DNA of 24,485 bases, taken from the NCBI GenBank assembly GCA_019232735.1, contig JAFANL010000229.1, positions 1-24,485 of the forward strand. Direction: 5' to 3'. Below the pieces are notes generated by a model. The model was not told the DNA's origin. It searched no databases and saw only the letters and a list, made by a program, of their open reading frames with translations. Source of the stretch: Aquitalea sp. GTDB taxonomy: Bacteria > Pseudomonadota > Gammaproteobacteria > Burkholderiales > Chromobacteriaceae. Positions 1 to 7,195 of this stretch are shown piece after piece. Each line of letters opens with the position of its first letter. Positions within the stretch are counted from its first letter, which is position 1. The position numbers and the translations under genes are program-made.

Positions 1-212
1 TCCGGGTACAGCTCATCGCGGAAAGTCTTGCCTTTAGCGTCGAAAACGCAGGCGCTATAATCGAACTGCACTTCTTTCTCCAGCCGGCGCAGCATGTTGA
101 CCATGCCATAAACCGCCCCGGTGGGCCGGCCATCCGGAGAACGCAAATCGGGCATCGCGTGAAAGGCGCGGTACAGGTAGGAAGAGCCGTCGATCAATAA
201 CAATGTTTTCAT
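1..212 (-). CDS. polA: DNA polymerase I, N-terminal fragment (window edge)
   Basis: This is the first 70 codons of a minus-strand gene that continues off the left edge. The translation begins MKTLLLIDGSSYLYRAFHAM and continues with a TGAVYGMVNMLRRL segment. That is the start of the 5'-3' exonuclease (FEN-like) domain of DNA polymerase I, where the Asp of LIDGSSYLYRA is a metal ligand. The enzyme removes RNA primers and fills gaps in replication and repair. The ATG at 210-212 is chosen because the family normally starts just ahead of this strand. No good Shine-Dalgarno is visible upstream (the transcript reads gccccttttct before ATG). The gene is divergent from the LOG-family gene with 13 bp between start codons. 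In Pseudomonas polA is also close to a DUF2782 gene and thrB, so the synteny supports the call. Confidence 0.95.
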   Translation of the reverse strand, partial: MKTLLLIDGSSYLYRAFHAMPDLRSPDGRPTGAVYGMVNMLRRLEKEVQFDYSACVFDAKGKTFRDELYP

Positions 213-225
213 AGAAAAGGGGCGA

Positions 226-957
226 ATGATGAGCTTGTCCGATAAATTGCCGCAGACCAGTGATCGTTACGACATGATGCAACGCTTCCGCTCGCGCGAG
301 GCGTGGCACGTGATGAAGATCATGTCGGAGTTTGTCGACTCGGCCGAAGAACTGCAAGGCATCACGCCGGCAGTGAGCATCTTCGGCAGCGCCCGTACTC
401 CGCGCGACCATGCGTATTATAAGCTCACAGAAGAGGTGGCCCGGCGTCTTTCTGATTCCGGCTTTTCGGTGATTTCCGGCGGCGGCCCCGGCATCATGGA
501 GGCCGCCAACAAGGGGGCCTTCTATGGCAAGAGCCCGTCGGTGGCGCTCAACATTGTGCTGCCGCACGAACAGAAGCCCAACGAATACCAGGACTTGTCG
601 GTCAAGTTCAACCACTTCTTCAGCCGCAAGGTGATGTTCGTCAAGCATGCCATCGCCTATGTGGTGATGCCGGGCGGCTTTGGCACGCTGGACGAAATGT
701 TCGAGGCGCTGACGCTGATCCAGACCGGCAAGAGCCGCAAGATCCCCATCATCCTGTGCTGCCGCGAGTTCTGGAGCGGTCTGATCGACTGGGTGAAAAA
801 TCATCTGGTAAAAGAAGGTATGATCAACCCTGACGACGTAAACCTGATCCAGTTGATCGACGATCCCGACCAGATCGTGGAAACGATCTTCAAGCACTAC
901 GAAACGCGTGGCTTCGAGGCCCTGCCGGAAGAACGCGAAAAACTGCTCAATCTGTGA
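226..957 (+). CDS. LOG-family (TIGR00730-type) nucleotide 5'-monophosphate phosphoribohydrolase
   Basis: A 243-residue Rossmann-fold protein. It carries the two signature motifs of the LOG / 'lysine decarboxylase-like' family: SGGGPGIMEAANKG at about residues 84-97 and PGGFGTLDE at 149-157, the latter with the catalytic Glu and nucleotide-binding glycines. Family members hydrolyse nucleoside 5'-monophosphates (classically cytokinin riboside phosphates) to base and ribose 5-phosphate; older databases miscall them lysine decarboxylases. The true bacterial substrate cannot be read from the sequence. The start at 226 is preceded by AAGGGG; the adjacent ATG at 229 is equally possible. It is first in a forward cluster with DUF2782 and thrB, 26 bp before the former. 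It has no signal peptide and is cytoplasmic. Family call strong, physiological role unknown. Confidence 0.9.
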   Translation: MMSLSDKLPQTSDRYDMMQRFRSREAWHVMKIMSEFVDSAEELQGITPAVSIFGSARTPRDHAYYKLTEEVARRLSDSGFSVISGGGPGIMEAANKGAFYGKSPSVALNIVLPHEQKPNEYQDLSVKFNHFFSRKVMFVKHAIAYVVMPGGFGTLDEMFEALTLIQTGKSRKIPIILCCREFWSGLIDWVKNHLVKEGMINPDDVNLIQLIDDPDQIVETIFKHYETRGFEALPEEREKLLNL

Positions 958-983
958 CGACACCTTCACCAAGGACCATCATC

Positions 984-1304
984 ATGCGCCGCATGCTTGC
1001 TCTCCTCGCCCTGCTGCCACTGTCGGCTGCCTGGGCCGAAACGCCGCCGGCTCCCGCCACGGTACCGCCGCCGCCCACCATCTCGGATGAGGCCGGCACT
1101 GCGGAACCGGAAGTACGCATCATCCAGCGCGGCGACGACAAGATCGAGGAATACCGTCTCAACGGCCAGCTGTATATGGTGAAAGTCACCCCGGCGGTGG
1201 GTTTCCCGTATTACCTGATGGATGAAGAGGGCAATGGCAATATGAAGCAGGTGGACCCGAACCGCCGCATCATCATCCCGCAATGGGTTCTCAAGCGCTT
1301 CTGA
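984..1304 (+). CDS. DUF2782 family periplasmic protein
   Basis: A 106-residue protein. A clear signal peptide (MRRMLALLALLPLSAAWA, cleavage after AWA) is followed by a Pro-rich linker and a compact domain with RRGDD-like (QRGDDKIEEYRLNGQLYMVKV), PYYLMD and IPQWVLKRF segments typical of DUF2782. The family has no established biochemical function. The ATG at 984 was chosen because AAGGA lies at 971-975 and the signal peptide starts there; an in-frame ATG at 954 would add ten residues ahead of the signal peptide and overlap the preceding stop. It ends 9 bp before thrB and is surely co-transcribed with it. The polA / DUF2782 / thrB neighbourhood is shared with pseudomonads, so this is an old linkage. 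Confidence 0.88.
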   Translation: MRRMLALLALLPLSAAWAETPPAPATVPPPPTISDEAGTAEPEVRIIQRGDDKIEEYRLNGQLYMVKVTPAVGFPYYLMDEEGNGNMKQVDPNRRIIIPQWVLKRF

Positions 1305-1313
1305 GGAACAGGC

Positions 1314-2252
1314 ATGTCGGTTTACACCACCGTCAGCGATGACATGATGCAAAGCTGGCTGAGCCGCTATGCGCTCGGCCAGCTGGTCGAACTCAAGGGC
1401 ATCGCCGCTGGCGTCACCAATACCAATTACTTTGTCACCACCACGCATGGTCGTTATGTCCTGACCATCTTCGAAACCCTGAAGCTGGAAGAACTGCCCT
1501 ACTACCTGACGCTGATGAGCCATCTGGCGCGTCATGGCGTGGCCTGCCCGGCCCCGGTGGCCGACAATACCGACCAGTTTGCCTCGCTCTTGGCCGGCAA
1601 GCCGGCCTGTCTGGTGAGCTGCCTGACCGGTGCCGACATCAGCCAGCCCACCGCCATCCAGTGCCATGCCGTCGGCGAAATGCTGGCGCAGATGCACGTG
1701 GCCAGCGCGACCTTCCCGCGCAAGATGCGCAACCCGCGCGGCCCGCGCTGGTGGAGCGATACCGCCAGCGCCATGTACCCGTTCATGGGCGAGGCCGATG
1801 CCGCCAGCCTGCGTCAGGAAATCCAGTTCCAGGACAGCCATCGCTTCGATCATTTGCCCAGTGGCGTGATTCACGCTGACCTGTTCAAGGACAATGTGCT
1901 GATGGACGGCGACAAAATCGCCGGTTTCATCGACTTCTACTACGCCTGCAACGACATCCTGCTGTACGACGTGGCCATTGCCTTCAATGACTGGACCCGA
2001 CAGGAAGACGGCAGCATAGACCCGGCACTGGCCAGCGCCTTCCTGGCCGGCTACCAGTCGGTACGGCCGCTGACCACGGAGGAGAAAAAGGCCTGGCCGG
2101 TCATGCTGCGTGCTGCCGCCCTGCGCTTCTGGACCTCGCGTCTGCTCGACTTGTACCAGCCCATGGCCGGCGAGCTGACCTACACCAAGGACCCCAAGGT
2201 GTTCCAGCGGCTGGTGGAAACCCATCGCCAGCGCAGCGATTTCTGGCTGTAA
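1314..2252 (+). CDS. thrB: Homoserine kinase (APH-fold ThrB)
   Basis: A 312-residue kinase of the aminoglycoside-phosphotransferase fold, the homoserine kinase type of many beta- and gammaproteobacteria, and not the GHMP-kinase ThrB of E. coli. It phosphorylates L-homoserine with ATP to O-phosphohomoserine, the penultimate step of threonine synthesis. Visible motifs: the N-terminal GVTNTNYFV nucleotide-loop region (about residues 33-41), the Brenner-type catalytic loop HADLFKDN at 187-194 (Asp189, Asn194), and the metal-binding GFIDF with Asp207. The length is the usual one for the family. The ATG at 1314 is preceded by GAGGAA. It is the last gene of the LOG-DUF2782-thrB cluster. Confidence 0.93.
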   Translation: MSVYTTVSDDMMQSWLSRYALGQLVELKGIAAGVTNTNYFVTTTHGRYVLTIFETLKLEELPYYLTLMSHLARHGVACPAPVADNTDQFASLLAGKPACLVSCLTGADISQPTAIQCHAVGEMLAQMHVASATFPRKMRNPRGPRWWSDTASAMYPFMGEADAASLRQEIQFQDSHRFDHLPSGVIHADLFKDNVLMDGDKIAGFIDFYYACNDILLYDVAIAFNDWTRQEDGSIDPALASAFLAGYQSVRPLTTEEKKAWPVMLRAAALRFWTSRLLDLYQPMAGELTYTKDPKVFQRLVETHRQRSDFWL

Positions 2253-2270
2253 GCTAACCGTTTGTTGAAC

Positions 2271-2353
2271 GTCTCGCGGGCGAGAGCGAGACAGGGCGAA
2301 ACGACTGAAAATAAGTGGGAAAGCGGAGTTTACATCGCGTAAATGAGTTTTCC
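2271..2353 (+). repeat. Structured intergenic element with nested hairpins
   Basis: This lies between the thrB stop and the end of the convergent LysR gene. Seen directly: a 7-bp inverted repeat GTCTCGC (2271-2277) / GCGAGAC (2286-2292). Further on is a two-tier hairpin, GGAAA (2318-2322) with TTTCC (2349-2353), enclosing TTTAC (2329-2333) and GTAAA (2339-2343) around an ATCGC loop. The stretch is richer in A and T than its surroundings and has no plausible reading frame. The overall pattern recalls dispersed intergenic repeats of proteobacteria, but I cannot name a family. It could be a repeat, the 3' end of the thrB transcript, or a small RNA. Confidence 0.45.
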
Positions 2354-2427
2354 GAAGGCGTTTTTAACCCGGCAGCGCTCCCCGATTTAACGCGCACTGC
2401 GGACGATGAACAGGCTCCAGGCCGACT

Positions 2428-2453
2428 GGCAGGTTGCGGCAACGCCACCTGCC
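2428..2453. terminator. GCAA-loop hairpin between convergent thrB and LysR gene
   Basis: GGCAGGT (2428-2434) pairs with ACCTGCC (2447-2453). The inner GCG/CGC stem closes a GCAA tetraloop (2439-2442). A TTTT run follows only about 10 nt later on the plus strand, and there is no T run on the minus strand. It may act as a weak bidirectional terminator or as a transcript-end stabiliser. Confidence 0.45.
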
Positions 2454-2468
2454 ACCTGCCGCCCCTTT

Positions 2469-3335
2469 TCAGTCACGGTTGAATGCGGTCATGCCGCGAG
2501 TCTGTCCCTTGTCCTTGTGCGTGATGCGATACAGGGTACGGTGCAAGGTGGGCAGCTCTGCCAGCACGGCAACGATCTGGCCGCTATCCAGTAACTCCTG
2601 CACCACATGCAGCGACAGGCAGCTGACGCCCAGACCGGCCGCTACGGCACGCTTGATGGCTTCCGAGTGACCCATCTCCATCACTTCACCAAAACTGCCG
2701 ATATGCGGTAACAGCAAGCGCTCCACCTCTTCACGGGTGCCGGAGCCGCTCTCGCGCAATACCCACTGTGCCTGCGCCAGCCGCGACAGGCTGACAGCCC
2801 CCTGCCCCAGCGGATGCGAAGCTGCGGCAAACACCACCAGCGTATCGTCTTGCCAGGGTTCCACCACCAGATCCGGGTGATGACAAGGCCCCTCGATAAA
2901 GCCCATGTCCACCTTGAAGCCAGCCACGGCATCGACGATGTCCGCTGTATTGGCCACCATCAACTCTACCCGTGCCTGCGGCCTGGCCTGCCGGAAGCGG
3001 GCAATCTGCTCCGGTAGCAGATAATTGGCGATGGTGGTACTGGCGCCCAAGCGCAGATGCATGGCCGCCTCTGTGTCAAACAGCCGCTGCATGTCCTGTG
3101 CCGCATCCAGCATGGCCCTGGCCCGTGGCAGCAATAAGCGGCCATGTTCGTTCAGCACCAGCCGCCGCCCGATCCGGTCGAACAATTGCGCGGCCAAGCC
3201 GGCCTCCAGCGCTGCCAAGGCCTGACTGGCCGCCGACTGGGTCAAGGCCACATGATCGGCCGCCGCCGTGACGGTACCCAGCTCGGCCACCGCGGCAAAC
3301 ACTTCCAGTTCGCGCAAGCTCAAGCGCAATGCCAT
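2469..3335 (-). CDS. LysR-family regulator, YeiE-like
   Basis: A 288-residue LysR-type regulator. The N-terminal winged helix-turn-helix (LRELEVFAAVAELGTVTAAA ... LTQSAASQALAALE, about residues 5-60) is followed by a substrate-binding domain with VELMVANTADIVDAV and GVSCLSLHVVQELL. The start at 3335 is chosen because GGAGG sits 5 nt upstream; an in-frame upstream start would add 13 residues with no helix-turn-helix content. It is divergent from a YeiH-family exporter gene, the same pairing as yeiE/yeiH in enterobacteria, where YeiE responds to sulfite. That supports orthology or at least a shared role. It probably regulates yeiH and itself through the AT-rich intergenic region. Confidence 0.87.
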   Translation of the reverse strand: MALRLSLRELEVFAAVAELGTVTAAADHVALTQSAASQALAALEAGLAAQLFDRIGRRLVLNEHGRLLLPRARAMLDAAQDMQRLFDTEAAMHLRLGASTTIANYLLPEQIARFRQARPQARVELMVANTADIVDAVAGFKVDMGFIEGPCHHPDLVVEPWQDDTLVVFAAASHPLGQGAVSLSRLAQAQWVLRESGSGTREEVERLLLPHIGSFGEVMEMGHSEAIKRAVAAGLGVSCLSLHVVQELLDSGQIVAVLAELPTLHRTLYRITHKDKGQTRGMTAFNRD

Positions 3336-3377
3336 TTCGCCTCCCGTTTTCTTTCCAGCTTCGCTGCCCAGCAATAT

Positions 3378-3392
3378 ATTAATTTTTCTAAT
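3378..3392. promoter_or_regulatory. Candidate LysR box between the LysR gene and yeiH
   Basis: The 153-bp divergent region 3336-3488 is strikingly AT-rich. It contains ATTA (3378-3381), seven bases, then TAAT (3389-3392), which fits the T-N11-A rule for LysR operators. Further A/T runs to about 3410 could hold the -10 elements of both genes. I could not assign -35/-10 pairs with confidence. Confidence 0.4.
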
Positions 3393-3488
3393 TATTTATA
3401 GATATTTTATCCGTTTTTCAACTTTATCGCTGCGCCTTATCGTACAGCCATCGGGGCAGCTGCCCTCACACTACGCAGGTATTCCACC

Positions 3489-4520
3489 ATGCCTATCCTC
3501 CGCCAACACCTTCCCGGCCTGCTACTGGTGCTGACACTGGCACTGGCCTCGCTCTACGCCGCCGGCCTGCCCTGGTTCAGCCAGCTGGGACTCTCCGCCC
3601 TCACCATCGCCATTGTCGGCGGCATGGTGCTGGGCAATACCCTTTACCCCGTGCTGGCACAGCACAGCCATGTCGGGGTGAGCTTTGCCAAAGGACGCAT
3701 CCTGCGGCTGGGCATCATCCTGTTCGGCTTCAAGCTCACCTTTCAGGACATTGCCGCCGTTGGCATCAGCGGCATCCTGATCGATGCCTGTGTGCTGACC
3801 TCCACCTTCCTGTTCGCCTTCTGGCTGGGCCACAAGAAAATGGGCATGGATGAGCAAAGCGTCATCCTGATCGGTGCCGGCAGCTCGATCTGCGGTGCGG
3901 CTGCCGTACTGGCCACCGAACCGGTCATCAAGGCGCATGCAGAAAAAGTCGCCGTGGCGGTGGCCACCGTGGTGGTGTTCGGTACGCTGGCGATGTTCCT
4001 CTACCCACTGCTGTTTTCGCTGGTCAGTGCGCTGGGGGTATCGGAATTTGCCTACGGCGTGTTTGCCGGTTCCACCGTACATGAAGTGGCCCAGGCAGTA
4101 GCGGCCGGTCGTGCGGTCAGCGAACATGCGGCCACCAGCGCGGTCATCACCAAAATGATCCGCGTAATGATGCTGGCCCCCTTCCTAGTGATTCTGTCCG
4201 GCTGGCTGGCCCAGCGGCATCAGGCTGGCGGCAAGGCAAAGCGCCCGATCACCATTCCGTGGTTTGCCCTGGGTTTTCTGGCCATGGCCGGCTTCAATTC
4301 GCTGCACTGGCTGCCCCATGCCCTGGTCGCCCAACTGATTGCGCTGGATAACCTGTTGCTGGCCATGGCCATGGGTGCGCTGGGTCTGACCACCCATCTG
4401 TCGGCCATCCGTCAGGCCGGCAGCAAGCCGCTGATTCTGGCCACCGCCCTGTTTGCCTGGTTGCTGATCGGCGGCACCCTGATCAATGGCGGCATCAGCT
4501 ATCTGCTGCATCAGCTCTGA
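3489..4520 (+). CDS. yeiH: YeiH-family putative sulfate/sulfite exporter
   Basis: A 343-residue integral membrane protein of the TIGR00698/UPF0324 family, with about ten hydrophobic segments. Family features visible are GRILRLGIILFGFKLTFQDI near residue 70, the conserved GAGSSICGAAAVLA block near 137-150, and GSTVHEVAQAVAAG near 195. Members are annotated as putative sulfate exporters. Linkage to YeiE suggests a role in clearing sulfite, but transport has not been settled biochemically as far as I know. The ATG at 3489 is the natural start because hydrophobic residues begin at once. Its Shine-Dalgarno is weak (AGGT). A strong terminator follows 17 bp after the stop. Confidence 0.85.
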   Translation: MPILRQHLPGLLLVLTLALASLYAAGLPWFSQLGLSALTIAIVGGMVLGNTLYPVLAQHSHVGVSFAKGRILRLGIILFGFKLTFQDIAAVGISGILIDACVLTSTFLFAFWLGHKKMGMDEQSVILIGAGSSICGAAAVLATEPVIKAHAEKVAVAVATVVVFGTLAMFLYPLLFSLVSALGVSEFAYGVFAGSTVHEVAQAVAAGRAVSEHAATSAVITKMIRVMMLAPFLVILSGWLAQRHQAGGKAKRPITIPWFALGFLAMAGFNSLHWLPHALVAQLIALDNLLLAMAMGALGLTTHLSAIRQAGSKPLILATALFAWLLIGGTLINGGISYLLHQL

Positions 4521-4537
4521 AACACTGCCTGCAATAA

Positions 4538-4563
4538 AAAACCGCCCGGAATCGGGCGGTTTT
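4538..4563 (+). terminator. Rho-independent terminator after yeiH
   Basis: AAAACCGCCCG (4538-4548), GAAT loop, CGGGCGGTTTT (4553-4563). This is an 11-bp perfect stem with A-tract and T-tract, so it can work in both directions. Confidence 0.92.
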
Positions 4564-4585
4564 CATATCGTTGACAACCACCCTT

Positions 4586-4629
4586 CTCGCTTTCTGCAAG
4601 GAAAGCGAGGCTCCCTTGCAGGGCAAGGG
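4586..4629. repeat. Three overlapping, mutually exclusive inverted repeats
   Basis: This sits in the non-coding spacer 4565-4738 between two near-identical terminators. Three perfect inverted repeats share bases: CTCGCTTTC (4586-4594) / GAAAGCGAG (4601-4609); CTGCAAG (4594-4600) / CTTGCAG (4615-4621); CCCTTGC (4613-4619) / GCAAGGG (4623-4629). The first and third can form together, but the second excludes both. A separate CCCGGC/GCCGGG hairpin lies at 4685-4699. I see no gene in the spacer. Confidence 0.6.
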
Positions 4630-4738
4630 CGGGGGGATTGGGAATAGATGGGAAGGCTGCGAGATCAGTCAATTAGTCGAAAGGCCCGGCTTTGCCGGGT
4701 CCAGTGCAATCGAACCAGATTACTTTGTCAGCAGCCTG

Positions 4739-4764
4739 AAAACCGCCCGGCATCGGGCGGTTTT
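4739..4764 (-). terminator. Terminator after ybdD (bidirectional form)
   Basis: AAAACCGCCCG (4739-4749), GCAT loop, CGGGCGGTTTT (4754-4764). The stem is identical to the one after yeiH, with only the loop differing. It lies 19 bp beyond the ybdD stop and reads as stem plus U-tract on the minus strand. Confidence 0.9.
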
Positions 4765-4782
4765 TCTATGGCAGAGGCGAAA

Positions 4783-4971
4783 TCAGCACGGGCACTTTTT
4801 CATCGACTTGCCACCGTAACGCTCGGACTGGCAGTGGGCGAAAAATTCCTCGCGGCTCATGACCGGCGCATTCGGGCTGTAGCGGCGGCGACTGGCGACA
4901 TACTTGTCATAGTCCTTCACCCCCACCATCAGCCGCGCAGCTTCGGTCAGCTGGCGCAACAATTCAGACAT
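4783..4971 (-). CDS. ybdD: YbdD/YjiX family small protein (DUF466)
   Basis: A 62-residue cytoplasmic protein. It has the family layout: an N-terminal LTEAARLMVGVKDYDKYV helix, an MSREEFFAHCQSERYGG core, and a short basic C-terminus ending KKCPC. YbdD/YjiX proteins are encoded directly after CstA/BtsT transporters in many bacteria and are thought to assist them; the mechanism is not established. The start codon overlaps the end of cstA by 8 bp, so translation is probably coupled. The family name is secure from sequence and position. Confidence 0.92.
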   Translation of the reverse strand: MSELLRQLTEAARLMVGVKDYDKYVASRRRYSPNAPVMSREEFFAHCQSERYGGKSMKKCPC

Positions 4972-7030
4972 TGGCTTCTCCCTGACGGTAAGCCGCCGGC
5001 ACTTCCTTGGTGGTAGCCCACTTCACGGCCAGTGCCTTGCGGATGACATCGACGGAGAACACCAGCATGGCCACCACCACGGCGATGAACATGGCGGTCA
5101 GCGTGGCATCCACATAATCATTGAAGATGATCTGCTGCATCTGTGCCAGGTTTTTCGCCGGCGCCAGCGATTCACCCTTGGCCACCGCCGCAGAGAACTT
5201 GTCGGCGTGCGCGAGGAAGCTGATCTTGGGGCTGCTGTGGAACAGCTTCTGCCAGCCGGCCACCAGAGTGACGATCAGCAACCAGATGGTGGGCACCGCC
5301 GTCACCCATACATAGCGCAGCTTTTGCATCTTGATCAGCACCACGGTGGCCAGGATCAGCGCAATGCCGGCCAGCATCTGGTTGGCAATGCCGAACAGCG
5401 GCCACAAGGTGTTGATGCCACCCAGCGGATCAACCACGCCCTGATACAGGAAGTAGCCCCAGCCGGCCACGGCCAGACCAGTGGCCAGCAGGTTGGCCCC
5501 CCAGGATTCGGTATCGGCCATGGGCTTGATGAAGATGCCCAGCAGGTCCTGGATCATGAAGCGCAGCACGCGGGTGCCGGCATCAATGGTGGTGAGGATG
5601 AACAGCGCTTCAAACAGGATGGCAAAGTGGTACCAGAAGGCCATCATGGTCTTGCCGCCGATCACGCCGGACAGGATGTGCGCCATGCCCACCGCCAGCG
5701 TCGGAGCCCCACCGGCACGCGACAGGATGGTGGCTTCGCCCACATCCTTGGCCATTTGTGTCAGCACATCCGGGGTGATGACAAAGCCCCAGCCGGAAAT
5801 CACCTGCGCGGCATCCACCGCGGTCTTGCCGATGACGGCTGCCGGGCTGTTCATGGCGAAGTACACGCCCGGGTCCAGCACGCAGGCCGCAATCAGCGCC
5901 ATGATGGCGACAAAGCTCTCCATCAGCATGGCACCGTAGCCAATGGCGCGGGCATGGGTTTCGTTTTCCAGCAGCTTGGGCGTGGTACCCGAAGCCACCA
6001 GCGCATGGAAACCGGATACCGAGCCGCAGGCAATGGTGATGAACAGGAAGGGGAACAGGTTGCCGGCAAAGACCGGGCCGCTGCCATCAATGAATTTGGT
6101 CAGCGCCGGCATGTGCAGATTGGGCGCCACCACCAGGATGCCGATGGCCAGACCGACAATGGTGCCGATCTTGAGGAAGGTGGACAGGTAGTCACGCGGG
6201 GCCAGCAGCAGCCATACCGGCAATACCGAGGCAATGAAGCCGTAGCCGATCAGGATCCACGCCAGCGTGGTGCCCTGGAAAGTGAACAGCGGTGCCAGCG
6301 TGGGGCTGTGGGCGACATCGCCGCCATACACAATGGCCAGCATCAGCAGGATGAAACCGATGACGGAGATCTCACCAATCTTGCCCGGCCGTACATAGCG
6401 GGTATACACCCCCATGAACAGCGCAATCGGAATGGTGCAGGCAATGGTGAAGGTGCCCCACGGGCTGCCGGCCAGGGCCTTGACCACCACCAGCGCCAGC
6501 ACGGCCAGCAGGATGATCATGATCATCAGGATGCCGATGGAGGCAATCACGCCGGGGATGGGGCCCAGCTCCAAACGGATGATTTCGCCCAGCGATTTGC
6601 CATCCCGACGCATGGACAGGAACAGCACCAGGAAATCCTGCACCGCACCGGCCAGCATCACGCCGACCAGAATCCACAGGGTGCCCGGCAGATAGCCCAT
6701 CTGCGCGGCCAGTACCGGCCCGACCAGTGGCCCGGCGCCGGCAATGGCGGCGAAATGGTGGCCGAACACCACCCATTTGTTGGTGGGAACGTAATCCAGG
6801 CCGTCGTTATGTCTTTCCGCCGGCGTCAGGCGCTTGGCATCCAGTTCCAGCACGCTATTGGCGATAAAGCGGCTGTAAAAACGATAGGCGATGGAGTACA
6901 CCGATACGGCGGCCACCACCAGCCAGATGGCATTGACGGGTTCACCCCGGTTTAATGCCACCACGGCAAACGCAATGGCACCAGCCAATGCGACGGCAAT
7001 CCAGATTGCCCATTCCTTTAAGCGTTGCAT
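4964..7030 (-). CDS. cstA: Carbon starvation protein A family transporter (pyruvate/peptide permease)
   Basis: A 688-residue polytopic inner-membrane protein with roughly 16-18 hydrophobic segments. Strong family blocks include WVVFGHHFAAIAGAGPLVGP near residues 80-100, LPGTLWILVGVMLAGAVQDF, GSVSGFHALVASGTTPKLL and SGVIGGKTMMAFWYHFAILFEALF. CstA and its relative BtsT take up pyruvate, and CstA has also been linked to peptide uptake under carbon starvation. Sequence alone does not decide which substrate applies. The start at 7030 (MQRLKEWAIW) is chosen because membrane segment 1 begins there; upstream in-frame sequence is not family-like. It is coupled to ybdD downstream and divergent from a two-component system across 165 bp. 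Confidence 0.93.
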   Translation of the reverse strand: MQRLKEWAIWIAVALAGAIAFAVVALNRGEPVNAIWLVVAAVSVYSIAYRFYSRFIANSVLELDAKRLTPAERHNDGLDYVPTNKWVVFGHHFAAIAGAGPLVGPVLAAQMGYLPGTLWILVGVMLAGAVQDFLVLFLSMRRDGKSLGEIIRLELGPIPGVIASIGILMIMIILLAVLALVVVKALAGSPWGTFTIACTIPIALFMGVYTRYVRPGKIGEISVIGFILLMLAIVYGGDVAHSPTLAPLFTFQGTTLAWILIGYGFIASVLPVWLLLAPRDYLSTFLKIGTIVGLAIGILVVAPNLHMPALTKFIDGSGPVFAGNLFPFLFITIACGSVSGFHALVASGTTPKLLENETHARAIGYGAMLMESFVAIMALIAACVLDPGVYFAMNSPAAVIGKTAVDAAQVISGWGFVITPDVLTQMAKDVGEATILSRAGGAPTLAVGMAHILSGVIGGKTMMAFWYHFAILFEALFILTTIDAGTRVLRFMIQDLLGIFIKPMADTESWGANLLATGLAVAGWGYFLYQGVVDPLGGINTLWPLFGIANQMLAGIALILATVVLIKMQKLRYVWVTAVPTIWLLIVTLVAGWQKLFHSSPKISFLAHADKFSAAVAKGESLAPAKNLAQMQQIIFNDYVDATLTAMFIAVVVAMLVFSVDVIRKALAVKWATTKEVPAAYRQGEANV

Positions 7031-7159
7031 GTGATTTTCTCTGTCCAGGTTAGTCATGGGTCGGCGGGGAAACCGACCTGTCTGCCTCGTGTGTGCATTC
7101 TTGATTCTGTCCGCATAAAGTGCCGAATACAAGCCAAATGCCAGTGCGGTGCTGCATGG

Positions 7160-7168
7160 TGATACTAT
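7160..7168 (+). promoter_or_regulatory. Extended -10 promoter for the response regulator gene
   Basis: TGATACTAT is a TGn-TAnnnT extended -10 element. It places the start of transcription near 7175 and gives a leader of about 20 nt before the ATG at 7196. No good -35 is visible, as is usual for extended -10 promoters. Confidence 0.5.
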
Positions 7169-7195
7169 TTGCGCATTGTTTTCTGCAGGCACGGC

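Noticed and set aside
226..957. Lysine decarboxylase annotation for the LOG-family protein
   Set aside because: The PGGxGTxxE family was historically misnamed; there is no PLP-binding decarboxylase domain here.
966..2225. Long minus-strand frame opposite DUF2782 and thrB
   Set aside because: Low-complexity translation with no family motif; the forward genes are unmistakable.
4571..5016. Plus-strand frames across the spacer and opposite ybdD
   Set aside because: They run through two terminators and antisense to ybdD, with no recognisable protein features.
5207..6955. Long open frame opposite cstA on the plus strand (582 codons)
   Set aside because: It is Gln/His/Gly-rich with no domain, and lies entirely antisense to a clear transporter gene. 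It is a product of GC-rich codon bias.
7128..7145. Sigma54-like promoter for cstA (TGGCA-N6-TTG on the minus strand)
   Set aside because: The -24 half is good, but the -12 half reads TTGT and lacks the nearly invariant GC, and no sigma54 activator is nearby.
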